Shown here piece after piece: positions 1 through 6,821 of a stretch of DNA of 18,914 bases. The stretch's first letter is position 1. Each line of letters starts with the position of its first letter. The stretch covers positions 1-18,914 of the forward strand of contig CAJXTO010000012.1 in NCBI GenBank assembly GCA_913061245.1, in the 5' to 3' direction. The DNA is from an uncultured Oceanospirillales bacterium (GTDB lineage: Bacteria; Pseudomonadota; Gammaproteobacteria; Pseudomonadales; Litorivicinaceae). The position numbers and the translations under genes were made by a program. The notes beneath the pieces were generated by a model that worked only from the letters and a program-made list of their open reading frames with translations, was not told the DNA's origin and ran no database searches.

Positions 1-580
1 CCTGGTGGTCAACGTTGTTCGTGCCCCAGTAAGCAGCAAACTTACGATACAGATAAGACTGCTCGTTGTTTGTCTTCGCAGAGCCCAACCAGTACACACT
101 GTCTGGACCGCTTTCTTCGCGAATCTTGAGCATCTGGTCACCAATTTCATTGATCGCCTGCTCCCACGAGATGCGGGTGTAGGTACCATTCACCAACTTC
201 ATTGGATACTTCAGACGGCGCTCACCATGTCCAAGCTCGCGAACCGCGGCGCCCTTCGCACAGTGTGATCCAAGGTTAAACGGAGAATCCCAACCTGGCT
301 CCTGCCCAACCCATACACCGTCACGCACCTCAGCTTGGACCGTACAGCCCACCGAACAGTGCGTACAAACACTCTTTTTAATTTCAGTTTTCGCATCGCT
401 CGACGCAGAAGCTGCAGCCTCTACCGAACGTGGCGTCATCGAAAACGCGGCTAAACCACCCACTGCTAAACCAGTCGAACGCAAGAACGTACGACGATCC
501 ATTTTGTGAGAGGCCACGTTTTTCAGTAAGGATGACACTTGGGAGCCAACTGCTACCCCATTCGCCTTTTTCCTTAACAT
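1..580 (-). CDS. fdhA: Formate dehydrogenase alpha (catalytic) subunit, N-terminal part, cut by window edge
   Basis: This is the catalytic subunit of a membrane-bound or periplasmic molybdenum formate dehydrogenase, which oxidises formate to CO2. Only the first 193 residues are in the window. The ATG at 580 has a strong SD (AGGAGG, 6 bases upstream). A Tat signal lies at residues 28-35 (DRRTFLRS), followed by a hydrophobic stretch and an AxA-type end near residue 56, so export of the folded protein is expected. The [4Fe-4S] binding motif of the molybdopterin oxidoreductase family follows: C72, C75, C79 and C107 (CTHCSVGC ... CAKG). Near the edge the protein reads YRKFAAYWGTNNVDHQ, typical of FDH-N-type alpha subunits. 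The Mo ligand (Cys or selenocysteine) lies outside the window. The n-region before the RR motif is long (about 26 residues). A start at M27 is possible but has no SD. Confidence 0.93.
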   Translation of the reverse strand, partial: MLRKKANGVAVGSQVSSLLKNVASHKMDRRTFLRSTGLAVGGLAAFSMTPRSVEAAASASSDAKTEIKKSVCTHCSVGCTVQAEVRDGVWVGQEPGWDSPFNLGSHCAKGAAVRELGHGERRLKYPMKLVNGTYTRISWEQAINEIGDQMLKIREESGPDSVYWLGSAKTNNEQSYLYRKFAAYWGTNNVDHQ

Positions 581-650
581 GAAAATCCTCCTCAGGATTT
601 CTGTGAATGACTGATCAGGGCCAAATGCAACCTGAGGTCATTCGTTTTTA
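580..650 (-). promoter_or_regulatory. Structured intercistronic leader of fdhA with alternative pairings around the SD
   Basis: The 71 bases between the Tat peptide stop and the fdhA start contain three sets of complementary segments in the transcript. GAATGAC (637-643) pairs with GTCATTC (605-611), with an inner pair of TCAGG (631-635) and CCTGA (615-619). CCTCAGG (631-637) is complementary to CCTGAGG (590-596), which overlaps the SD. AAATCCT (594-600) and AGGATTT (583-589) form a 7-bp stem around a GAGG loop that includes part of the SD. The first two pairings share bases and exclude each other. Pairing is read by eye; no folding energy was computed. Confidence 0.4.
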
Positions 651-845
651 TTAGAACCGTGCTGTCTCGAGATACTTCTTGTAGTGCTCATTCTTACGAA
701 GACCACTATCTTGACGAATCTCTGCTTCAGGACTTGCTAACACCTGCGTTCCCGCTGTTGCAGCCACAGCTGCAACCGGCAACCCAGTTGTCACAAGTTT
801 CAAGAAGCCACGGCGCCCTGCCTGTGTTGTTTTCTGTTCACTCAT
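651..845 (-). CDS. Formate dehydrogenase region Tat-signal small protein
   Basis: This 64-residue protein matches the small 'formate dehydrogenase region TAT target' proteins (TIGR02811 type) encoded next to FDH genes. It has a twin-arginine motif (RRGFLK, about residues 11-16), a hydrophobic stretch (about 17-38, with GLPVAAVAATAG) and a short polar tail with EHYKKYLETARF. In the family this tail is conserved while the function is unknown; it may be a small subunit or assembly factor exported with FDH. Two ATGs are possible, at 851 and 845. The AGGAG motif directly abuts the first (no spacer) but is 6 bases from the second, so 845 is the supported start. It lies between the TorD-like gene and fdhA on the same strand, consistent with one operon. 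Confidence 0.85.
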   Translation of the reverse strand: MSEQKTTQAGRRGFLKLVTTGLPVAAVAATAGTQVLASPEAEIRQDSGLRKNEHYKKYLETARF

Positions 846-890
846 GAACATCTCCTTGTTGTGCTTTCACACGTACTATCGCCTTTCGGC

Positions 891-1505
891 CTACTCGATA
901 CGGAAAGATTCCTGCTCAATACCCATTAGCAGTCGGCCTAGGGAGCCAACAGGGGCATAGAGCACTGCACTTTCCGCCTTTTCGAGATCGCTAAAACAAT
1001 GCGCTGCCCACGGAGCAATGTGCGCATTGAAAAATTCTTTTTGAGTTTGTAGAGACATCGGCTGCCCAAATGCTCCGGTGATCATGCCGGCCATCATTTC
1101 ACACAATGCACCCAAATGATCTTCAGGTTCAGAGACTCCTTGTTTCCGCTGGATGCCTAACTCACGCATCTTGCCGCGAAGATCAGCAAGCGGTTTTTCA
1201 TGCAGAAAGCCAGTCAAGTAGTAGCTCGCATAAGGCAAAACCTCTCCACGACCAACGCCGATAAACAACACGTTGTATTCGCGCTCAACTGAGGCTGGAG
1301 TCATCGATTTAGAAATTTGCGAAAGTGTATTGATGGCAGACCCAACATCGCCCGCCTCTCCTTCGAGCGCAGCAAGCTGATCAAGCGTTGTCTGATCGGG
1401 AACTTGAAGCAACAAATTACCAAGCAATGCATACAAGCTCGCCCGCACCTGATCTTCAGGCGCGATCGGCGGCGTATTCATTTCAACTGTTGCATTTACG
1501 GTCAT
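891..1505 (-). CDS. TorD/DmsD/NarJ-family FDH maturation chaperone
   Basis: A 204-residue, mainly helical protein of the TorD family: cytoplasmic chaperones that bind the Tat leader and apoprotein of molybdenum oxidoreductases until cofactor insertion is complete. Recognisable features are the family core at residues 76-96 (EYNVLFIGVGRGEVLP followed by ASYY) and the EPEDHLG motif at 126-132, near the helix that carries the conserved acidic and His residues of the family. Its length is normal for the family (about 180-220). It lies upstream of the Tat small protein and fdhA on the same strand, so FDH is the likely client. The SD is weak (GAGTG about 7 bases before the ATG). About 100 non-coding bases separate it from DUF3306, room for its own promoter. 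Confidence 0.88.
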   Translation of the reverse strand: MTVNATVEMNTPPIAPEDQVRASLYALLGNLLLQVPDQTTLDQLAALEGEAGDVGSAINTLSQISKSMTPASVEREYNVLFIGVGRGEVLPYASYYLTGFLHEKPLADLRGKMRELGIQRKQGVSEPEDHLGALCEMMAGMITGAFGQPMSLQTQKEFFNAHIAPWAAHCFSDLEKAESAVLYAPVGSLGRLLMGIEQESFRIE

Positions 1506-1570
1506 TTGTTATCACTCAGTTGGGTTTTTGAGCGACCAATCCTTGGCGTTCTAATATTCCGTAACACTAA

Positions 1571-1598
1571 ATCGTACCCCTTTTGTCTAGTTTTGCAA
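1571..1598 (-). promoter_or_regulatory. Possible promoter for the TorD-Tat peptide-fdhA operon
   Basis: On the minus strand TTGCAA (1593-1598) is separated by 16 bases from TACGAT (1571-1576). Each matches 4 of 6 bases of the sigma-70 consensus. It lies in the only sizeable gap (1506-1603) in this gene run. The match is weak, and read-through from DUF3305/DUF3306 is also possible. Confidence 0.25.
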
Positions 1599-1603
1599 GA
1601 ATT

Positions 1604-2236
1604 TTACTGGAACTGCATTCGACGCGGACGCGGCACCACAGGCTCAGCTATCGCTACCTGCTCAGCTTGCGTCTCATCATCAGCCGACTCAATCCCTATC
1701 GACTCGGAATCGGGCGCCGAGCCATCAGACTCTTCGCCCAGTGGTTCGTTGGTCTCGAGCTTTTTTATCTCACGACTGGCGATACTTTGATCAACCGATT
1801 CAGTCGCTTCAGATTCCTCTTCCGCGAGCGACTCGAGCGCATCGAGTGCCTGAGACGCATATCCCTTGCCAACTTCATAAATGGTCTGCATGTTTTCAAT
1901 CACCATGACCGCGTCCGTGTAATCGTCGCAATACTCATCAAGGCCATCGATATTTGCGAGCACTGGATTTGTTTTCCAAAACGCTCTTAGTGCTCGCGCT
2001 CGGATACGCTCGGGAACACGACCATCCATAAACTTTTCAACAGTATCACCAAGAGTCAGGGTCTCAGGCTCAGGGAGATCCAAGATGGATAAAATTTCTT
2101 CGTCCGACTTACCTTCGAACTCATCTTCATGCGATTCTTCAGACATAGCCGCGGGGAGCGTTTGCTCAACTTCTTCGACATCTGCCTTCAATTTGCGATC
2201 AGACCAACGTGATAAAAAACCTTTATCTTCGCTCAA
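1604..2236 (-). CDS. DUF3306 domain-containing protein, FDH-associated
   Basis: A 210-residue acidic protein with the DUF3306 pattern: an N-terminal FLSRWSDRK (7-15), an acidic low-complexity linker, then a core with LPEPETLTLGD (54-64), KFM (68-70), RARALRAFWKTNPVLAN (79-95) and DGLDEYCDDYTD (97-108). The tail after about residue 135 is Glu/Ser-rich and ends in the basic PRPRRMQFQ. There is no signal peptide or membrane segment, so it is probably cytoplasmic. The start is TTG at 2236, overlapping the DUF3305 stop as TTGA, with an AGAGGAAG SD upstream, so the two are translationally coupled. DUF3305 and DUF3306 usually occur together beside FDH genes; an assembly role is inferred from this context only. 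Confidence 0.82.
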   Translation of the reverse strand: MSEDKGFLSRWSDRKLKADVEEVEQTLPAAMSEESHEDEFEGKSDEEILSILDLPEPETLTLGDTVEKFMDGRVPERIRARALRAFWKTNPVLANIDGLDEYCDDYTDAVMVIENMQTIYEVGKGYASQALDALESLAEEESEATESVDQSIASREIKKLETNEPLGEESDGSAPDSESIGIESADDETQAEQVAIAEPVVPRPRRMQFQ

Positions 2237-2871
2237 TGCTTCTTCCTCTTTCGCAATGAGGCAGGCGACATGTATACGTCGTTTATTTGGCTGACTCGAG
2301 GATCGCCGATACCTTCATCAACTTGGTCAACATCTAATCGATCACGCTTTCTTTTTTTGAACGGCTCCTCGACAAAATGGTGGTCCACGAATTGCTGAGC
2401 CCAACCAATAATCACAGGAGGGATGGGAACTGCTTCAACTAGACTGAATCCACTGTCAAGAAGATCCTGTGCCTCATAAGGCGAGAGAGTGACGTCTGTC
2501 ACTTCCCACCCCCCGGGGGACTCACCAGTCTCATCCTCATCCAAGATGACGAATGCCGACGGAACTTCCATGGATAACGCAACTCGATATGCTTCAACGT
2601 CTGAGCGATAGAGAGTCAAAGCCATCGTTCTTGCGTGATAATGCGTCACATCATCTTCTGATCGTAATTCAACCCAGTGAGCAATATCCGCACCTGGGAT
2701 TAAGCCCGACGGCTTCCAGATCTCCGATGCCCAACGCGTCACGCCGGGATGTCTACTGACAATAATGCCAACAGGCATTGTGATCATCCGAGCCGCGAAC
2801 AGGTCAGATTGATCAACAGGTATTTTTGGCTCGCTCACAGATTTTTCACCTTGAGGTCTTCTTTTTGTCAT
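2233..2871 (-). CDS. DUF3305 domain-containing protein, FDH-associated
   Basis: A 212-residue protein with the DUF3305 signature at residues 32-54 (MPVGIIVSR, then W47 and IWKP), followed by a hydrophilic alpha/beta region. Two basic patches, KKRKRD and the terminal RKRKKH, are notable. The start at 2871 was chosen because it follows a short AAGGG motif and gives the usual family length. The open frame continues upstream to 3039, but that part would lie inside the divergent polyferredoxin gene. It is the first gene of the leftward FDH accessory run and overlaps DUF3306 by 4 bases. No catalytic motif is visible and its molecular function is unknown. Confidence 0.8.
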   Translation of the reverse strand: MTKRRPQGEKSVSEPKIPVDQSDLFAARMITMPVGIIVSRHPGVTRWASEIWKPSGLIPGADIAHWVELRSEDDVTHYHARTMALTLYRSDVEAYRVALSMEVPSAFVILDEDETGESPGGWEVTDVTLSPYEAQDLLDSGFSLVEAVPIPPVIIGWAQQFVDHHFVEEPFKKRKRDRLDVDQVDEGIGDPRVSQINDVYMSPASLRKRKKH

Positions 2872-2895
2872 TTTTGCCCTTAATGTGGGTAGTCT

Positions 2896-4935
2896 ATGGT
2901 GACAACAAACGAAAAAAATAGCCCCACAAATATGAAAAACAACAAAACCCTGATTCTGTGTAGCTGCGATAGCAGTCTCAAATACGACCCTGAAGCATTT
3001 AAAAGCCAGGGGTTTGATGATGTCATCCTCACCGACCAACTGTGCGGAAACGACCTCGATGTTGCGGTTGCCGCTCTCTCACAACGTGACCAAGTTGTAT
3101 TTGCATGTGAGCAGCAATCCCAAATCTTTGAGCAACTCACTGAAGAGCTGCATGCAGAAAATGCCCTGCAAGCTTCTTTGGATCTTATTGATCTGAGAGA
3201 CCGTGCAGGCTGGACAGCACAGGGCGAAAAAGAATCGATTGTCGAAGCCAAGCAACTAGCACTTCTAGCAGACGCTGCACTCGACAGGCCCGGCACAAAA
3301 GCGCGAGAGGTCACCTCGTCAGGAACATGTTTGATCATTGCAAAAGATGAGAGCGCGTTGTCGTTCGCCGAAACGCTCGGTGAAGAATTGGCCGTAACAT
3401 GTGTTTTGGAGAAAACACCAGAACACGTGAGCCCATCAAGCAACTATGACTTGGCAACTGGCAAGATCCATTCAATTTCAGGTGGTCTGGGTGCTTTTGA
3501 TGTCACGTTCACGCAATTTGCCACATTAATCGCGACAGGACGTGGAGCGACTCAATTCACGCCACCGAAAGAAACCGCATCGTCAAACTGCGATATCGTG
3601 ATTGATCTTGTTTCTGAGCAATCACTCCTTGCAGCAGAAGCAACGCGTGATGGCTACCTACGAGCTCCAAACGCAGACGCACTGAAGCTCACACTCCTAG
3701 GGGCTCAAGCGAAAGCACTGGTTGGCACCTTCGAAAAGCCATTATATGTCAAATACGAGGGCTCAATTTGCGCGCACTCACGTTCTCAAAAAACAGGGTG
3801 TACACGTTGCGTTGATACCTGTGGCGCCAAAGCCATTCGGTCCAATGGAGACGGCGTCTATGTAGATCCAGATATGTGTGGCGGCTGCGGCGGCTGTGCA
3901 TCTGTCTGCCCAACGGGCGCTATTGTATATGACGACCCACCGTTTGAATTTATGGTGGAACGATTGAAGACGTTAATCGAAACGTTCACAAGGCATTCCG
4001 AAATTCCACCTCGAGTGTTGTTCGTCGATCGCAGTTTCGGGCGCAACCTCATCGCTGAGTCTGCGCGCTTTAGCCAAGGATTGCCGGCTGATGTCATTCC
4101 GTATGAAGTTGATAACGTCGAGTTAATCGGTCACGCAGAACTCCTAGCGACCTTAGCCGCAGGTGCAAGTGAAGCATTGATTCTAAAATCGCCAAAGACA
4201 GCGAAAACAGCGATCGCGAATCAGTCCGCACTCACACATCGGTTGCTTGGCGCAACTCGAGTTGACCCTCAGCGTGCACGAGTCATCGAAGCAACCGATA
4301 TTAAATCGCTCGAGTCAGCGTTATTTGGAACACGCATGCCGGCTCTTAAGCATGAAGAAGTGGCGTTACTAGGAGGTCGCCGAGAGGTTGCAAAGCGCGT
4401 CATGGCAGCATTTCTTGATCATGACGATGAATCAGCAGTTTCCATTGCGCTTGAGCCCGGCGACCCATACGGCATGATTGAGGTCAATTCAGACAAATGC
4501 ACACTATGCCTCGCGTGCGTTTCGCAATGCCCAACCGGGGCACTGAATGATCGATCAGACCGACCTGAAATCAATATCGTCGAAAATGCATGCGTTCAGT
4601 GTGGTCTATGCGCAAATACTTGCCCAGAACAAGCAATCACACTGAAGCCGCAATTAAGTTTCGGTAAGCAAACTCTTGAGCAAGTGTCACTGCATGGCGA
4701 AGACCCATTTGAATGCATTGAATGTGGACGTCCATTTGGTGTGAAATCCACGATTGAGCGGATTATCGAAAAGCTCGAAGGCAATCATTGGATGTACACC
4801 AATTCAGACAACACGAGACTCGTGAAGATGTGCGATGACTGCCGCGTGAATGCACAATATCACGATGACAATGCTCCGCTTCGCGGCCCAGATCGTCCGC
4901 GAGTACGGACGACCGATGACTATCTTGATAGCTAG
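2896..4935 (+). CDS. Large 4Fe-4S polyferredoxin of the FDH accessory cluster
   Basis: A 679-residue cytoplasmic iron-sulfur protein with no signal peptide. It has a CSC motif in the first 20 residues and an alpha/beta N-terminal half without obvious motifs. The first ferredoxin-like segment has C302, C305, C309 (C292 may complete it) and then C328, C331, C334 and C338 (CGGCGGCASVCP). A second, more classical pair has C535, C538, C541, C545 and C566, C569, C572, C576 (both with CxxCxxCxxxCP). The C-terminus has two CxxC pairs, C607/C610 and C646/C649, arranged like a zinc ribbon. Such proteins often sit beside FDH, TorD and DUF3305/3306 genes. An electron-transfer or cluster-donating role is inferred. 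A second in-frame ATG at 2932 (MKNNKTLILCSC) is an equally plausible start, as neither has a clear SD. Confidence 0.85.
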   Translation: MVTTNEKNSPTNMKNNKTLILCSCDSSLKYDPEAFKSQGFDDVILTDQLCGNDLDVAVAALSQRDQVVFACEQQSQIFEQLTEELHAENALQASLDLIDLRDRAGWTAQGEKESIVEAKQLALLADAALDRPGTKAREVTSSGTCLIIAKDESALSFAETLGEELAVTCVLEKTPEHVSPSSNYDLATGKIHSISGGLGAFDVTFTQFATLIATGRGATQFTPPKETASSNCDIVIDLVSEQSLLAAEATRDGYLRAPNADALKLTLLGAQAKALVGTFEKPLYVKYEGSICAHSRSQKTGCTRCVDTCGAKAIRSNGDGVYVDPDMCGGCGGCASVCPTGAIVYDDPPFEFMVERLKTLIETFTRHSEIPPRVLFVDRSFGRNLIAESARFSQGLPADVIPYEVDNVELIGHAELLATLAAGASEALILKSPKTAKTAIANQSALTHRLLGATRVDPQRARVIEATDIKSLESALFGTRMPALKHEEVALLGGRREVAKRVMAAFLDHDDESAVSIALEPGDPYGMIEVNSDKCTLCLACVSQCPTGALNDRSDRPEINIVENACVQCGLCANTCPEQAITLKPQLSFGKQTLEQVSLHGEDPFECIECGRPFGVKSTIERIIEKLEGNHWMYTNSDNTRLVKMCDDCRVNAQYHDDNAPLRGPDRPRVRTTDDYLDS

Positions 4936-5693
4936 GGATTGAATTGAATCGGTTTGCCCAGGTCGAGCGGTGTCAACGAATGCACGAAAGCAACGATGTC
5001 GTTGATGTCGCTCATCTGAAGGTCAATTGGTGCAATCGTGATCAGCTCGCGATCTTTATCTATGCCCGAGCCTTTGACCGAAATCAGCGCCTTGTGCGGG
5101 GACACTGTGTAGAAGGTAGAAAAACGCAGGTACCAATCGTCAAACGATCGCATCGCATGAAACGAGGGAGCGTTCCCAATTCCCGCATATTTATCAGCTC
5201 GATCCACTTTGTGGCATCGCCGGCAGTGGTTCCAAGACAACTCGCGCCCGTGGTCGAGATCACCAACGATGACGATTTCAACAGGAGCGGCCTCTTGAGC
5301 TTCAGCGGGAATAGCAATCTGCCTTCCATCGATCTGAAAGTCAGCAATCGTTGCACGACCCGGATCACTCACAAGCCAATCAACAAAAGCCTGGTAGTCA
5401 GGGCTTTGAACCGCCTCTCCCACCGCGCGGATGTAAACCGTTTCACCAGAGATCAATTCGAACACTTGAGTCCCATTTTCTGGGCGCTCAGTTACGAACT
5501 GAATCTCACCAGCGGAATCGACTCGATCAAAACGAATGCGAGTCTTCAGGGAAAACCGCGGAACAACGTATTGGATCAGTTCCGTCGGAACCACCTTGTC
5601 GTGGGACAAACTCAACGCAAACGCGCCGGATTGTCCGACCATCAGCGCAGTGAAACACGCGACCGTAATAAGTTTTATTGTTTTTCTAATCAA
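4932..5693 (-). CDS. Exported monohaem cytochrome c-type protein
   Basis: A 253-residue protein with a signal peptide (residues 1-26, IRK then a hydrophobic core ending GAFA), a beta-rich middle of unknown type (about 27-145) and a C-terminal cytochrome c domain. Haem is attached at C157-R-R-C160-H161. M227 in the C-terminal part (LQMSDINDIVAF) is the likely distal ligand, as in class I cytochromes c. The start is taken as TTG at 5693: a GAGGTGG sequence lies 7-8 bases upstream and the signal peptide begins exactly there. The open frame can be extended to 5888 but would then run into the divergent DUF6494 gene. It is convergent with the polyferredoxin gene, sharing CTAG as both stops. A role as periplasmic electron carrier for FDH is inferred from context. 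Confidence 0.78.
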   Translation of the reverse strand: MIRKTIKLITVACFTALMVGQSGAFALSLSHDKVVPTELIQYVVPRFSLKTRIRFDRVDSAGEIQFVTERPENGTQVFELISGETVYIRAVGEAVQSPDYQAFVDWLVSDPGRATIADFQIDGRQIAIPAEAQEAAPVEIVIVGDLDHGRELSWNHCRRCHKVDRADKYAGIGNAPSFHAMRSFDDWYLRFSTFYTVSPHKALISVKGSGIDKDRELITIAPIDLQMSDINDIVAFVHSLTPLDLGKPIQFNP

Positions 5694-5751
5694 CTGACAC
5701 CACCTCGTAACATTGAGACACGTCACAACCATCATGACACAGGAGATAGCC

Positions 5752-5949
5752 ATGAGCGAAGATAACTTCAACCTTTCGATGCGTAAGTTTTTAAAATCAG
5801 TGGGTGTAACTTCGCAGCAAAAAATCGAGGAGGCTGTGCGTGCAATTGAATCAGGCTCAGACTTAACAAGTATCAATTTGACAGTCACACTGACCTGCGA
5901 TGAAGTTGACCTTCACCATGAAGTGAAAGGCACAGTTGAGCTCCCATAA
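5752..5949 (+). CDS. DUF6494-type small protein of the FDH accessory cluster
   Basis: A 65-residue protein beginning SEDNFNLSMRKFLKSVGVTS, with a helical N-terminal half and a short beta-type C-terminal part ending KGTVELP. I recognise it as the small DUF6494 type found near Mrp-like ATPases and FDH genes. The start at 5752 has an AGGAG SD with a 6-base spacer. The longer reading from 5713 adds 13 residues with no SD of its own and is unlikely. It has no cysteines, membrane segment or signal peptide. It is first in a rightward run, 20 bases before the Mrp gene and divergent from the cytochrome gene with a 58-base gap. Its function is unknown. Confidence 0.8.
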   Translation: MSEDNFNLSMRKFLKSVGVTSQQKIEEAVRAIESGSDLTSINLTVTLTCDEVDLHHEVKGTVELP

Positions 5950-5969
5950 CAAAACAACAGGACATAGAA

Positions 5970-6821
5970 GTGAGCAATCCCCAGTTTAAAGATGCGGGCG
6001 TTATCGCAACTGATGGCGGCGGACAGGCCCCCAAAAAAGAAACGCAACCACCACTTGAGGTCAAAGGCGTCAAACATATTGTCGCCGTCGCATCAGGCAA
6101 AGGTGGCGTAGGTAAATCCACAGTTTCAGCCAATCTTGCGGTAGCACTTGCAATGCGAGGCCTCAAAGTAGGACTACTTGATGCTGATGTCTATGGTCCA
6201 AGCCAGCCAAGAATGCTTGGCGTGAGTGGCCGACCATCGAGCCCAGACGGCCAAACAATTTTGCCTCTCAGAAACCATGGTGTAACCGTGATGTCCCTAG
6301 GTCTGATGATGCCTGATGATGAAGCTCTGATTTGGCGCGGACCCATGCTCATGGGTGCACTCCAGCAAATGTTAGGGCAGGTGCAGTGGGGGCAACTCGA
6401 TGTTCTTCTTGTTGACCTTCCACCTGGGACTGGTGATGTGCAAATGACACTAAGTCAGAAAGTTAATGTGACAGGAGCAGTCATCGTCTCGACCCCACAA
6501 GATATTGCGCTTCTTGATGCCAAAAAAGGGATCGACATGTTCAAACGAATGAATGTGCCACTGCTTGGTTTTGTTGAGAATATGGCGTCGTTCATTTGTG
6601 ATGGCTGTGGTAAAGAACACCACCCGTTTGGACACGGTGGGGCAAAGGCAGAAGCCGAGAAACAAGGCATGCCATTCCTTGGTGAAATTCCACTCGATCT
6701 CGCAATTCGGGTTGCATCTGACGGCGGTGTACCGATGGTGGTATCGAAACCTTCGAGCCCTCAAGCCAAAGCATTCCTTGATATTGCTGATCAGTTAATC
6801 GCAAGTGAGGTGTTGAATTGA
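5970..6821 (+). CDS. mrp: Mrp/NBP35-family P-loop ATPase (iron-sulfur carrier type)
   Basis: A 283-residue MinD/Mrp-type ATPase. It shows the deviant Walker A GKGGVGKST (43-51) with the signature Lys, DADVYGPSQP (71-80), DVLLVDLPPGTGD (144-156) and a C-terminal C210xxC213 (CDGC), the cysteine pair that in Mrp/ApbC/NBP35 proteins bridges a 4Fe-4S cluster between two subunits. The N-terminal DUF59 (MIP18-like) domain of longer Mrp proteins is absent. The start is GTG at 5970 with AGGA upstream. The stop overlaps the next gene's start (TTGA). The family delivers Fe-S clusters or acts as a nucleotide-dependent assembly factor. Being inside this FDH accessory block suggests a dedicated role there instead of the housekeeping one. 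Confidence 0.93.
   Translation: MSNPQFKDAGVIATDGGGQAPKKETQPPLEVKGVKHIVAVASGKGGVGKSTVSANLAVALAMRGLKVGLLDADVYGPSQPRMLGVSGRPSSPDGQTILPLRNHGVTVMSLGLMMPDDEALIWRGPMLMGALQQMLGQVQWGQLDVLLVDLPPGTGDVQMTLSQKVNVTGAVIVSTPQDIALLDAKKGIDMFKRMNVPLLGFVENMASFICDGCGKEHHPFGHGGAKAEAEKQGMPFLGEIPLDLAIRVASDGGVPMVVSKPSSPQAKAFLDIADQLIASEVLN

Noticed and set aside
881..890. Small GCC-GAAA-GGC hairpin between the TorD-like gene and the Tat peptide
   Set aside because: A 3-bp stem without a U-tract is too short to call a terminator or regulatory element.
1317..1990. Two plus-strand open frames across the TorD and DUF3306 genes
   Set aside because: No motifs or SD; both lie antisense to recognised families.
2880..3443. 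A 187-residue open frame on the minus strand inside the polyferredoxin gene
   Set aside because: Low-complexity Ser/Ala/Cys-rich sequence, no motif, antisense to clear Fe-S coding sequence.
4944..5765. A 273-residue open frame on the plus strand opposite the cytochrome gene
   Set aside because: It lacks any domain or SD and lies wholly antisense to a gene with signal peptide and CxxCH motif; it is a frame shadow.
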